A stretch of 20,577 bases of DNA from Bacteroidales bacterium UBA2030 (GCA_002332755.1 DDBO01000052.1:1-20577), one strand, 5' to 3'. Counted from the first letter of the stretch, positions 1-8,312 are shown. Notes: generated from the letters alone by a model not told the origin. Made by a program: numbers and translations.

Positions 1-10
1 AAAAGATAAA

Positions 11-71
11 AGCCACGAATGCACGAATGACAGGCGAAACCTGGATGAGAATTATTCGTGAATTAGTGGCT
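11..71. repeat. Imperfect inverted repeat, probably a dispersed intergenic element
   Basis: The left arm (11-28, AGCCACGAATGCACGAAT) and right arm (54-71, ATTCGTGAATTAGTGGCT) pair at 16 of 18 positions as a long inverted repeat. The 25-nt centre contains a second small palindrome, CAGG at 31-34 and CCTG at 40-43. No gene covers it. From memory, sequences of the form GCCACGAAT...ATTCGTG recur in intergenic regions of Bacteroidota genomes. That recurrence is recollection and cannot be tested from this window. Confidence 0.6.
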
Positions 72-141
72 AAAAATGGATCTGAACAATACAAAAGGCG
101 GTGAGCAAAATACAGAAAAACTACATTCGTTGGGTTTGGAA

Positions 142-172
142 TAAAAAAACCGGCCACTTTTCAGTGCCGGTC
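142..172 (-). terminator. Rho-independent terminator of the C10 peptidase gene
   Basis: Read on the minus strand, GTGCCGGT-type and ACCGGC-type arms (164-171 and 149-157 of the plus strand) form a GC-rich stem with one bulged base and a loop of about 6 nt. A run of seven T residues (plus-strand A at 143-149) follows directly. It lies about 30 nt past the stop codon of the minus-strand gene ending at 203. Confidence 0.75.
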
Positions 173-202
173 TTCAATGTAAAAAGAAATATAAACGAAA
201 TT

Positions 203-2305
203 TTACTTAACTACGATCTTACGAGTATACAGGCCTTTATTACCCTGGATTTTCAGAATATAAATTCCTTTGGCCCACTTGCTGACATCAATCTGCGTTT
301 CAAAGTTACCGCTGTAACCAGGCAACCTTTCATCGTAAACCTGATGCCCGGCCATGTCGTTGATCTGAAGGGTTAAATCCTGAGAAATGGAAGAGGTGAA
401 GCTTATATTCAGTTGATCACTAGCAGGATTAGGCCAGAGGTGAAACTCAGAGAAAATATCGTGGGGCTCAATACCTACATTCAGTGTTTCGTAATGAACC
501 TGCCAGCCTTTGTAATTTAAGGCACCATCAGTCTTCCAAACCAGGTAAAACTGTCCGCTTGGTGAAGTTATCGGGGCCGGAGGAGTATTCGGGTCGTAAA
601 CTCCGGAGATTGTGGCAAGCAACTGTTGTGTTTTCAGGTCGTACACCTTAAGCCAATCGTTATCCGTTTCACTTTCAAAATAATCGAAGAATAATGTAAC
701 GGATGAGGCATAAGGCGGGGCAATCTTAAACATGCAGTTGCTGTTGGGAACATAGTTGAAAGTACCGGATCCATCATCGAAAGTGGCTGAATAATCGGTG
801 TAAGTTTTAGTGCCAGAACAGAACGTGGGGCGGTTGGCCTGGAAATTAAGCAACCAACCCTGAGCTTGTTCAGTACTATTGGTAACCATGTGCAATAACA
901 CTTTATTACCCGTGGATGTAAATTGAGGGGGAAGCGAATTGCCGGAGTATTTTCCAACAAGGGGTGCATTTTCATCTCCACCGTCATAAATATATAATGT
1001 ATCCCCTGCAGCCATTTCAAAGCGATAGAAAGAAATAGTAAGGCTGGTGACTGAATCGGTTTCTGTTTGAGGGTTGATCAGCCATTTAGCACTGGTATTG
1101 TTGAGATATGGAGCAACCGGGCCTGAGCCATCTTCGAGCGTACCGACCATATCTTTAATTTCAGTAAAATCAGTAGTATAATAAGGATAACCGGCACCAG
1201 GTTTAAAATTACGCACCATGGCTTGTTGAGTTGTAAATCCACCAGCATTAGCCAAAGTGTAATATCCATTCATATACCCATCCCATCCAAAATTAAAATG
1301 GAAATTTCGAGGTGTTTGATCATCATAACCATCTACTATGAACGCATGCCCCGCAGTGCTACCAGCCTCTAATCCGGAGTAGTAAACAGGATTACCTTGA
1401 TCAATTTGTTCTTTGACCATGTTTTCCCATACCGTAGCAGTGTAGGCTTGACGTTGCAGATATTGAATCTGGTTATCGTATTTAAAATAGGTTCTTGCCG
1501 CATATGGAACATCACTTGATTGAGCTCCTGAGCCATCAGGACCATAATTCATTTTAACCGATACTCCGGTATGAAAACTTATTAATGCAATAGGCAGGTT
1601 CAAATTATTGGGACTGGTGTAAACCATTCCATTCCAGTTATACTGCGTCGCACCAAAATTGGCGGAGATGTAGCCATATGGAGGCAGGTAATAAGAATAT
1701 GAACCCTGACCCTGCAAAGGCCAACGCCAGTAGTACATTATCTGGCTCATGGCAGTTGCCACACAACCGGCATACACATGACCACCAGGACCGGCAGGAT
1801 TGGCGGGGCAAAGGTAATTGTATGGATCATCCTGATTCCATTCTGAAGGTAACAGAGGATCAATCCCTTTGGAACCATTTTTAAGTGTTCGTCCATTGAG
1901 CAGGCTATTCCATACTATGGCAATGTCATCCGTAGCTTCCAAGGCTTTACCGCGTAAGAAAAGAATTTGATCACGATAATCAGCCATCATACCGCGGAAG
2001 CCTTCGGGTTGGGGTCTCGATGGGTCGTAGCTGCCTTTCAAATTATACCCAATAATCGGATAAAAGGCATCTTCAGCAGAAACGATGACAAAACCTCCCT
2101 GTTTAAAATTATAGACATACATCACAACCACATCGTTGGCTTTGATGGTGTGAAAGTCGGCAATAGTACCGGTTTCACCAGCCTGCATTGCGTAAAGATT
2201 AAGCGCTGCCTGACGTGCTTTGGATTCTGGCACAAAGGCTGCGAATAGATTCATGGCCATGAATGAAAACAAGGCCAGCAAGAGGATACTTATTTTTCTC
2301 ATCAT
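203..2305 (-). CDS. Secreted C10-family (streptopain-like) cysteine peptidase with T9SS sorting domain
   Basis: This 700-residue protein is predicted to be an exported papain-fold cysteine peptidase of family C10, the family of streptopain and Bacteroides fragilis bfp proteases. Residues 1-22 form a signal peptide. Residues about 23-120 resemble the C10 inhibitory propeptide. The catalytic region runs from about 140 to 370, with the probable nucleophile Cys181 in GHVYAGCVATAMSQIMYYW and the probable catalytic His320 in AGHAFIVDGYDD, followed by the FNFGWDG block at 337-343. Two CUB-like beta-sandwich regions follow (about 380-490 and 495-605, each with an EDGSG or DDGSG start). The last 80 or so residues, with PNPASD at 625-630 and a GIYILKI strand, are a type A T9SS sorting domain. 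Two ATG codons open the gene; either may be used. It stands alone, with its own terminator. Family assignment is firm; substrate is unknown. Confidence 0.92.
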   Translation of the reverse strand: MMRKISILLLALFSFMAMNLFAAFVPESKARQAALNLYAMQAGETGTIADFHTIKANDVVVMYVYNFKQGGFVIVSAEDAFYPIIGYNLKGSYDPSRPQPEGFRGMMADYRDQILFLRGKALEATDDIAIVWNSLLNGRTLKNGSKGIDPLLPSEWNQDDPYNYLCPANPAGPGGHVYAGCVATAMSQIMYYWRWPLQGQGSYSYYLPPYGYISANFGATQYNWNGMVYTSPNNLNLPIALISFHTGVSVKMNYGPDGSGAQSSDVPYAARTYFKYDNQIQYLQRQAYTATVWENMVKEQIDQGNPVYYSGLEAGSTAGHAFIVDGYDDQTPRNFHFNFGWDGYMNGYYTLANAGGFTTQQAMVRNFKPGAGYPYYTTDFTEIKDMVGTLEDGSGPVAPYLNNTSAKWLINPQTETDSVTSLTISFYRFEMAAGDTLYIYDGGDENAPLVGKYSGNSLPPQFTSTGNKVLLHMVTNSTEQAQGWLLNFQANRPTFCSGTKTYTDYSATFDDGSGTFNYVPNSNCMFKIAPPYASSVTLFFDYFESETDNDWLKVYDLKTQQLLATISGVYDPNTPPAPITSPSGQFYLVWKTDGALNYKGWQVHYETLNVGIEPHDIFSEFHLWPNPASDQLNISFTSSISQDLTLQINDMAGHQVYDERLPGYSGNFETQIDVSKWAKGIYILKIQGNKGLYTRKIVVK

Positions 2306-2338
2306 GTTAAAAAATCTTGGTTACTAAAAATTGTTGGG

Positions 2339-2346
2339 CAAAAATA
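2339..2346 (-). promoter_or_regulatory. Possible -7 box for the C10 peptidase gene
   Basis: The minus strand reads TATTTTTG, matching the Bacteroidota -7 consensus TAnnTTTG, 33 nt before the ATG at 2305. I see no clear TTG at the expected -33 distance, so this is a weak call. Confidence 0.35.
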
Positions 2347-2397
2347 ACGAAATTATACCCGAAAACCTTTTCATTTAAAAAACTTTATCACTTTCGT

Positions 2398-2405
2398 TAC
2401 CTTTG
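2398..2405 (+). promoter_or_regulatory. -7 promoter box for the pyridoxal/pyridoxamine kinase gene
   Basis: TACCTTTG matches the Bacteroidota -7 consensus TAnnTTTG exactly and lies 15 nt before the ATG at 2421. A TTG inside this box (2403) is in frame with the gene and could be mistaken for a start codon. The box itself argues that translation begins downstream. No good -33 element is visible. Confidence 0.5.
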
Positions 2406-2420
2406 ACCCCCCACTTTAAA

Positions 2421-3302
2421 ATGAAAAATATGATTCGACCTATAAGGCGAGTAGCTGCTATTCACGACATCTCAGGCTATGGTAAAGCCTCTCTCACAGT
2501 GGTGATACCCATTTTATCAACTATGGGGATTCAGGTTTGTCCTTTACCTACAGCAGTATTATCTACCCACAGCAAATTCAAGGGCTTCTACATGCACGAC
2601 CTGACGGATGAACTTGAACCCATGATAGCTCACTGGAAATCGCTGGATCTTCATTTCGATGCAATATACACTGGTTTTTTGGGAAGTGCCCGACAAATAG
2701 AAATAGTTGAACGTTTCATCCGGGATTTCAAAAAAACTGAAACCTTGGTTATTATCGACCCTGTTATGGGAGACGATGGAACACTTTATTCAACCATGAA
2801 CGAAGAAATGGTCATAGGAATGCGTCGTTTGATAGCGTATGCAGATATAATCACACCAAATTTAACAGAATTATCTTTCATAATTGGAGAGAATTATCAT
2901 ACCGATATGCCTGAATCAGTTCTGCGAAGCTGGATTCAGAGGGCCATAGATATGGGACCAGAAACGGTAATTCTTACAAGTGTTCCTCAGCAAGGCCTTC
3001 CCCGGCGTACAGCTGTGCTTGCATACGGAAAAAATACAGGCAAGTGCTGGAAAGTCAGTTGCGACTATATACCTGCAAACTACCCCGGAACCGGTGATGC
3101 TTTTGCCAGTATTATTACCGGCTCCTTGCTACAGGGCGATAGCCTTCCTATAGCCCTCGACAGAGCCGTTCAATTCATCTCTTACGCAATAAGGGCTACA
3201 TTTGGCTATCAGCACGATCCTACCGAAGGGTTGCTTCTTGAGCGGGTACTTAATAACCTGCATGCCCCTGTACAGGTAAGCAGCTACGAGTTACTCGACT
3301 AG
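2421..3302 (+). CDS. Pyridoxal/pyridoxamine kinase (PdxK/PdxY family)
   Basis: This 293-residue cytosolic ribokinase-fold enzyme is predicted to phosphorylate B6 vitamers at the 5' hydroxyl in the pyridoxal phosphate salvage pathway. Visible hallmarks are the N-terminal HDISGYGKAS block (15-24), TGFLGS (84-89), IDPVMGDDG (112-120), the ITPNLTEL segment (144-151) and the anion-hole and catalytic block PGTGDAFAS (222-230) with probable base Asp226. Length fits the family (about 280-300). I start at the ATG at 2421; the ATG at 2430 is also possible. An in-frame TTG at 2403 was rejected because it falls in the promoter box. The gene converges with mazG, with 9 nt between stop codons. The PdxY and ThiD families are related, but the HDISGYG start and overall pattern favour the PdxY type. 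Confidence 0.88.
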   Translation: MKNMIRPIRRVAAIHDISGYGKASLTVVIPILSTMGIQVCPLPTAVLSTHSKFKGFYMHDLTDELEPMIAHWKSLDLHFDAIYTGFLGSARQIEIVERFIRDFKKTETLVIIDPVMGDDGTLYSTMNEEMVIGMRRLIAYADIITPNLTELSFIIGENYHTDMPESVLRSWIQRAIDMGPETVILTSVPQQGLPRRTAVLAYGKNTGKCWKVSCDYIPANYPGTGDAFASIITGSLLQGDSLPIALDRAVQFISYAIRATFGYQHDPTEGLLLERVLNNLHAPVQVSSYELLD

Positions 3303-3311
3303 AAACAAATT

Positions 3312-4091
3312 CTATTCTTCTTTTTTCGACTCTTCCCAGTAAGCATCCATTTGGGCCAAGTCCATTTCACTCAATCGAAAACCGTTCTCTTCAGCCTTCT
3401 TTTCAATATAAGCAAAGCGGCGTAGGAACTTTCGATTGGTTTTTTCAAGAGCATCCTCCGGATTTATATTGATAAAGCGTGCATAATTGACCAATGCGAA
3501 AAGCAGGTCGCCAAACTCTGATTCCAGTCGTTCCGGATCGGCACCCTGCTCTACTTCATATTCCAGCTCACGAAGCTCTTCGAGTACCTTGTCCCAAACC
3601 TGCGTTCGGTTTTCCCAGTCAAATCCCACCCCACTTACCTTTTCTTGCATACGGTAAGCTTTTACCAATGGTGGGAGTGATTTAGGTACGCCCTCAAGCA
3701 CAGATTTCTTACCTTCTTTCTCCAGTTTTATCTTTTCCCAATTATCGGCAACCTCCTCAGCGCTGTTTACCTGAACATTTCCAAAAATATGGGGATGCCG
3801 GTTGATTAGCTTCCGATTGATACCATCCAGTACATCAGCAATATCAAAAGAGTTGGTTTCACTCCCAATTTTAGCATAAAAAACTATGTGCAACATAAGG
3901 TCACCGAGTTCACCACATATTGCTTTCGGATTTTTACTCAGCAAAGCATCCGAGAGTTCATACGTTTCTTCTATGGTAAGATGCCTCAATGATTCATTGG
4001 TTTGTTCACGGTCCCAGGGGCATTCGGCCCTGAGGCGATCCATAATTTCAAGTAATTCTCCGAATTTCTCAATGGCTTTTTGATGTTTCAT
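3312..4091 (-). CDS. mazG: Nucleoside triphosphate pyrophosphohydrolase MazG
   Basis: This 259-residue protein is MazG, which hydrolyses canonical and damaged nucleoside triphosphates to monophosphates and pyrophosphate. Two MazG domains are visible. The first has the metal-binding EETYE (41-45) and ELGDL (61-65) motifs, the second EELRELEYE (171-179) and SEFGDLL (191-197). Length and the ECPWDREQT block (23-31) match the full-length bacterial enzyme. Its ATG (4091-4089) overlaps the TGA of the upstream histidine kinase (4090-4088) in an ATGA arrangement, so the two are almost certainly co-transcribed and may be translationally coupled. Confidence 0.95.
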   Translation of the reverse strand: MKHQKAIEKFGELLEIMDRLRAECPWDREQTNESLRHLTIEETYELSDALLSKNPKAICGELGDLMLHIVFYAKIGSETNSFDIADVLDGINRKLINRHPHIFGNVQVNSAEEVADNWEKIKLEKEGKKSVLEGVPKSLPPLVKAYRMQEKVSGVGFDWENRTQVWDKVLEELRELEYEVEQGADPERLESEFGDLLFALVNYARFININPEDALEKTNRKFLRRFAYIEKKAEENGFRLSEMDLAQMDAYWEESKKEE

Positions 4092-6151
4092 TCGTCTGTA
4101 TTGTTTTCAATCTGCACAAAAAAATTATTTCCAAGAATTCTCTCTACTTCCACCCTTAAATCATCGAAAAGGAAAGGCTTACGCAACATTCCATCCATAC
4201 CCTTTTGAATAAATTTTTGTTTTTCTGCCGAAGGCGAATATGCAGTCATGGCCAGGATGCGGGCAGAAGGCATGAGTGGGCGCTCCTTTTCAATGCGACG
4301 TATTTGGCGTGTGGCTTCTATTCCGTCCATTACAGGCATCTGAATATCCATCAAAATCAGATCATACAAATTACCGCTAACTAAATCAACTGCATCTTTG
4401 CCATTATACGCCACATCCCACTGGGTAATGCCGAGTTTTTGGATGTATGAGCTAACCAGTTGAAGATTAGTAGGGTTATCCTCCACGACCAGAACCCTGG
4501 GCATTCTCACCATAATTTTTCCGGAAGGGCTCATTCCTGGCCTCACTATGGGAAGACTTAATTTGAACCAGAAAGTAGAACCTACCCCTTCAACACTATC
4601 AAAACCAATTGTTCCACCCATAAGTTCAACAAGGTTTTTCGTTATGGTAAGTCCAAGCCCTGTTCCTTCAATGGCTGCTCCTTCGGTTAACTTCGATTGA
4701 CTGAAAGCTTCAAACACCTTTGATTTGTCTCCTTCCGGAATGCCTATGCCTGTATCGATCACCTTCACGATAAAACTCATTCGCGATGTTTGTAAATCAA
4801 GCACTTTGGCCTCAATCTTCACCTCTCCCTCCTGCGTAAACTTTAAAGCATTGTTAATCAAATTTAATAAAACTTGACGAATTCGGTCAGAATCGCCTGC
4901 TAATTGCATTACCCGGAGTGAATCATCTATTTCACTGCTCAGTTCCAACCTTTTTTCATTGGCCCGAAACTGGAGCATGGCTAATACTTCATCGATAAGT
5001 TCACCCAATTTAAAGGGACTTGAGGCCAACTTAATTCGACCAGCTTCCAACTTTGAAAGATCGAGAATATCGTTAATAATGGAAAGAAGCGTAACCCCTG
5101 CCTGATTGATAACCTCTAACGATTCGCGCTGTTCCTCATTTAAAGAGGTTTCTGAAAGCAATTCAACCATACCCAGGAGAGAATTCATAGGTGTGCGTAT
5201 CTCGTGCGACATGCTGGCTAAAAACATTGATTTGCTGCGCACTGCCTCCTCTGCTCGCTCCAAGGCTTTTTTTAACTCCTCGTCTTGCTGTCGCCTTACC
5301 GTTAAATCGGTCATCACTCCGATGATATAACGCGACTTATCCTCACGATCAGTATAAAGAGATTTGATTATGTAATAATATGCGGATTTTTCTCCCAGTT
5401 TAACTTCTGTTTCATACAAATCCGTCTTTCTCTCTAATACAGATGCATCGCTCTGTCGAAACTGACGGGCTTCCTCTTCTTCAAACAATTGATCGTCAGA
5501 CATCCCAATCAATTCTTCTTCGCTTTTACCCATCAACTGACAGAATGCTTTGTTAACCAATACATACTTAAGATCTTCATTTTTAATAAACAAAGGCTGT
5601 TGTAAAGCATTGATAACTGCGTGTAAAAAACCCTCCGAACGACTGAGCTGCCGACTACGCCGATGCATAGCCGTATTTAGCATAATAATGCCTCCCAACC
5701 ATAAATTCATCCGAGAATCATTGTATCGGGTAATAATTTCACGAATCCATTGGGTTTCTCCACTAAACGACTTGATTCGGTATTCGCCTTCCCAACGGTC
5801 TCTCTCGCCTGTTAACATCTCTGCTATTGCCATTCGCCTGTGCGATAGATCTTCCGAAACAATAAGCTTTTCATAATCATCCGGAAGATTTTTGAAATGT
5901 TCCTGAGGATAACCGGTCACCAGACTGAAATTTCCTTCATATACGTATTTTCCCAAAATGCCCAACTGATCAACTTTGGCACTCCAGGCAATAAATGATT
6001 CAGATTTAATCAAATAGCGAAAACCCGTATAGGCTTTCACCATCATATGGAAAGGTCTCCAGCCTGGATAAAATAAAGCAAGTAAAATGTAGCCCAGGCA
6101 TAAACATCCCAACAGAATGATAAAAACCTGAAAAACATTGAATAAAGTCAT
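4088..6151 (-). CDS. Hybrid sensor histidine kinase (PAS-PAS-HisKA-HATPase-receiver)
   Basis: This 687-residue signalling protein has one or two closely spaced N-terminal hydrophobic segments (about 5-28), then two PAS-like regions (about 60-160 and 173-287) and a short coiled linker. The HisKA domain carries SMSHEIRTPMNSLLG with phosphoacceptor His316. The HATPase domain has an N box NLINNALKF (430-438) and G boxes DTGIGIP (466-472) and GTGLGL (496-501). A C-terminal receiver domain has Asp557/558-type acidic residues in VVEDNPTN, phospho-acceptor Asp602 in MDIQMPVMDG, Thr636 and Lys658. No periplasmic domain is present, so sensing is probably cytoplasmic through PAS. No DNA-binding output domain or partner regulator is nearby. 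The true start is the ATG at 6151; a TTG three codons upstream is unlikely. It heads a two-gene unit with mazG. Confidence 0.93.
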   Translation of the reverse strand: MTLFNVFQVFIILLGCLCLGYILLALFYPGWRPFHMMVKAYTGFRYLIKSESFIAWSAKVDQLGILGKYVYEGNFSLVTGYPQEHFKNLPDDYEKLIVSEDLSHRRMAIAEMLTGERDRWEGEYRIKSFSGETQWIREIITRYNDSRMNLWLGGIIMLNTAMHRRSRQLSRSEGFLHAVINALQQPLFIKNEDLKYVLVNKAFCQLMGKSEEELIGMSDDQLFEEEEARQFRQSDASVLERKTDLYETEVKLGEKSAYYYIIKSLYTDREDKSRYIIGVMTDLTVRRQQDEELKKALERAEEAVRSKSMFLASMSHEIRTPMNSLLGMVELLSETSLNEEQRESLEVINQAGVTLLSIINDILDLSKLEAGRIKLASSPFKLGELIDEVLAMLQFRANEKRLELSSEIDDSLRVMQLAGDSDRIRQVLLNLINNALKFTQEGEVKIEAKVLDLQTSRMSFIVKVIDTGIGIPEGDKSKVFEAFSQSKLTEGAAIEGTGLGLTITKNLVELMGGTIGFDSVEGVGSTFWFKLSLPIVRPGMSPSGKIMVRMPRVLVVEDNPTNLQLVSSYIQKLGITQWDVAYNGKDAVDLVSGNLYDLILMDIQMPVMDGIEATRQIRRIEKERPLMPSARILAMTAYSPSAEKQKFIQKGMDGMLRKPFLFDDLRVEVERILGNNFFVQIENNTDE

Positions 6152-6226
6152 AAACACCAAAATGATATATAAAAACCCGAAATTTATTCCCGGCGGATTT
6201 TAACCCAGCTTAGGATTTCGGTAGGT

Positions 6227-6234
6227 CAAAATTA
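6227..6234 (-). promoter_or_regulatory. Possible -7 box for the histidine kinase-mazG unit
   Basis: The minus strand reads TAATTTTG, a match to TAnnTTTG, about 75 nt upstream of the ATG at 6151. A TTG lies further upstream (6253-6251), but the 16-nt spacing is shorter than the usual 19-21. Low confidence. Confidence 0.3.
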
Positions 6235-6322
6235 GACATAAAAATACTTCCAATATCATCATGTTAAAAAGAAAGAGAGCACTCTTCATTGAATCTTATA
6301 TTATGATTCAGCTTTAATGCTG

Positions 6323-6330
6323 TATCTTCG
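6323..6330 (+). promoter_or_regulatory. Possible -7 box for the PagL-like gene
   Basis: TATCTTCG differs from TAnnTTTG at one position and lies 40 nt before the ATG at 6371. No clear -33 element is seen at the expected distance. Confidence 0.35.
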
Positions 6331-6370
6331 CAGTTTGTAACCGGTACCAGCCTTGACAAACCCGGAAGGG

Positions 6371-7477
6371 ATGATGCAAAGGATAAAACTTATCTTGTTT
6401 TTTGTTTTACTCGATTGTCTCTCAAGCATGAACAATACTCAGGCACAGTCCTTGGAAACAAGGGCCGGCTTGCAGTTGAGTACCCAGGGATACTATGGCT
6501 TTATCTTACCTCATCACCCTGAAATGAAAATCTTTACTGACCGGCATGTTCAGGCCTGGGAAATAGATTTTGCCGAAATGACAGTGGGGAAAAAGCGATG
6601 GCAGTGGAGCTATGCCTATCCTGTCTGTGGTGCCGCTTTATTTTATTCATCCTTAGGAAATACTGATATATTAGGAGAAGTTTATGCAATAATACCCTAT
6701 GTAGATTTTCCCCTGGTGCGAGGCACAAAAAACAGTTTCTTATTCAGATTTGGAACCGGACTAAGCTGGTTTACACGCACGTTTCATCGAATAAACAATT
6801 ACAAAAACACCGCCATAGGTTCCCACATCAATGCTGCCATTTCGCTGCAACTGGCCGGAGAAATTGCCCTGTCAAGACGGTTAAGTTTCAGACCCGGGCT
6901 CTCTTTTATTCATTTTTCTAACGGAGCCACCAAAGTGCCTAATTACGGTATCAATTTCGTTGCAGCCAATGCTGGCTTTTCGTATCAAATGATTGAACCT
7001 AAAGGAAATTTTATCACATACGAACCACTTATCCTCACCCCCCGTCCGGAATTTCACACCATAATTTCAGGTACAGTAAAAGAGATTTTTCCTGTGGGTG
7101 GACAGAAATTTTTTGTTGGAAACCTTGCCCTTGATGTACGAACTATGTTTACAAAACACATTTTGGCCGGAATTGGATTCGACCTCACCTATGATGTCTC
7201 CGACCGTGAAGTTCTTAGCAGAACCGGGAAAGATATCACCAACATAGAAACATTGAAATACGCTGTAAACCTTCATGGCGGTGTTAGGCTGGGCCGTCTC
7301 GACCTTTGCCTTCATGCCGGAGGTTATATTTGCCAAAAAGACGATTCCGACGGATGGATTTACGATAAAATAACCGCTACCTACAATTTCTATGGGCCCT
7401 GGTTGATCAATCTCACCCTTAAGACTCATTTTGCCCGTGCCGATTTTGTAGCAGCGGGACTGGGTTTCAAATTATGA
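6371..7477 (+). CDS. PagL-like lipid A deacylase / acyloxyacyl hydrolase family outer membrane protein
   Basis: This 368-residue protein has a signal peptide (about 1-26, ending TQAQ) and alternating beta-strand segments ending in aromatic residues, as expected for an outer membrane beta-barrel. The segment FIHFSNGATKVPNYGIN (179-195) matches the PagL active-site block, with His181 and Ser183 as probable catalytic pair. PagL removes the 3-O acyl chain from lipid A. In Pseudomonas PagL, as I recall it, the acid of the triad is a Glu 14 residues after the His; here that position is Asn195. At 368 residues it is about twice the size of classical PagL, and the second half (about 215-368) is extra. 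The start is the ATG at 6371 or the adjacent one at 6374; an in-frame TTG at 6353 was rejected. Family membership is likely; activity is uncertain. Confidence 0.75.
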   Translation: MMQRIKLILFFVLLDCLSSMNNTQAQSLETRAGLQLSTQGYYGFILPHHPEMKIFTDRHVQAWEIDFAEMTVGKKRWQWSYAYPVCGAALFYSSLGNTDILGEVYAIIPYVDFPLVRGTKNSFLFRFGTGLSWFTRTFHRINNYKNTAIGSHINAAISLQLAGEIALSRRLSFRPGLSFIHFSNGATKVPNYGINFVAANAGFSYQMIEPKGNFITYEPLILTPRPEFHTIISGTVKEIFPVGGQKFFVGNLALDVRTMFTKHILAGIGFDLTYDVSDREVLSRTGKDITNIETLKYAVNLHGGVRLGRLDLCLHAGGYICQKDDSDGWIYDKITATYNFYGPWLINLTLKTHFARADFVAAGLGFKL

Positions 7478-7501
7478 TAAAGTCAATCATTCCATTACGC
7501 G

Positions 7502-7509
7502 TAACTTTG
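7502..7509 (+). promoter_or_regulatory. -7 promoter box for the DUF2807 lipoprotein gene
   Basis: TAACTTTG matches the Bacteroidota -7 consensus TAnnTTTG and lies 35 nt before the ATG at 7545. It suggests the lipoprotein, and perhaps murB 6 nt beyond it, can be transcribed independently of the PagL-like gene. Confidence 0.45.
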
Positions 7510-7544
7510 TAAAATTGAAATAACAATCATAGAACGCTGACTTA

Positions 7545-8306
7545 ATGAGGTCCCTTCATAAAATAAGTATTTTTCTCTTCATTTTGTGTATTGCGGGATG
7601 GTCATGCAAGAAGGAGGAAGGCGGAGGCTGTGTCACTACTTCCGGACCCATGATGTATCAGGAAAGAGAAGTACCTGTGGATGTCGATTCAGTTATCATT
7701 CGTGGAGAGTTTAAAGTTACTCTGAGCCAAAGTAAGGAACCACGCCTTTATATTCGCTCTGGTGCAAACCTTTTGCCGGGTATCCTTACCCATAAAAAGG
7801 CCAAAACCTTGTTCATAGAAGATTTGAATACTTGTGATTTTCTGCGAGATCTAGGATTAAAGACTGAAATTTATATTACCCTTTCGAGCCTTAAGATGAT
7901 TGAGTTTACCAGTTCGGGTTCTTTAATTACTCCGGATACCCTTCACCTCGACTCTCTAAGGGTAGAGTCGCGCGATGGGGCCGGTAGTATTCATTTATTA
8001 ATTGATACGCAGAAGACATGGCTGGTTCAACACTCAGGCACCGGTGCAGTAGATTTTACGGTGGAAGGTAGATCTGGTTATGTATTTCTTTACTGCCGTG
8101 GTTATGCCCCCTTCGACTGCGAACGCCTCATTTGCCTGGGTTACACGCATGTGGTACACATGGGTTCCAACAATTGTAAGGTAAATTGTGGGGCTATCCT
8201 GCAAGCTGAAATTTGGGGCATAGGCGATATTTATTATTCGGGAAATCCTCACACAATATGGCTACGAGGCGATGGCCAAGGACATCTCATCCGCATCAAA
8301 CCTTAA
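7545..8306 (+). CDS. Head GIN domain (DUF2807) lipoprotein
   Basis: This 253-residue predicted lipoprotein has a hydrophobic signal ending in the lipobox IAGWSC, with lipidated Cys21. The next residues, KKEEG, resemble the Lys plus acidic lipoprotein export signal that sends Bacteroidota lipoproteins to the cell surface, so surface exposure is an inference. The rest (about 40-253) is a series of short beta strands typical of the DUF2807 putative auto-transporter adhesin, head GIN family: VDSVIIRGEFKVTLSQS, then repeated strands such as KMIEFTSSGSL and SGTGAVDFTVEG, consistent with a right-handed beta-helix. The molecular function of this family is not established. The stop is 6 nt before murB, so read-through into murB is likely. 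Confidence 0.8.
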   Translation: MRSLHKISIFLFILCIAGWSCKKEEGGGCVTTSGPMMYQEREVPVDVDSVIIRGEFKVTLSQSKEPRLYIRSGANLLPGILTHKKAKTLFIEDLNTCDFLRDLGLKTEIYITLSSLKMIEFTSSGSLITPDTLHLDSLRVESRDGAGSIHLLIDTQKTWLVQHSGTGAVDFTVEGRSGYVFLYCRGYAPFDCERLICLGYTHVVHMGSNNCKVNCGAILQAEIWGIGDIYYSGNPHTIWLRGDGQGHLIRIKP

Positions 8307-8312
8307 GTAAGC

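Noticed and set aside
101..376. Plus-strand open frame of 91 codons at the left end
   Set aside because: It overlaps the C-terminal sorting domain of the C10 peptidase on the opposite strand, has no recognisable domain, and reads through that gene's terminator.
2403..2420. TTG start codon for the pyridoxal/pyridoxamine kinase
   Set aside because: The TTG is part of a TACCTTTG -7 box, and two ATG codons follow at 2421 and 2430 just ahead of the conserved kinase sequence.
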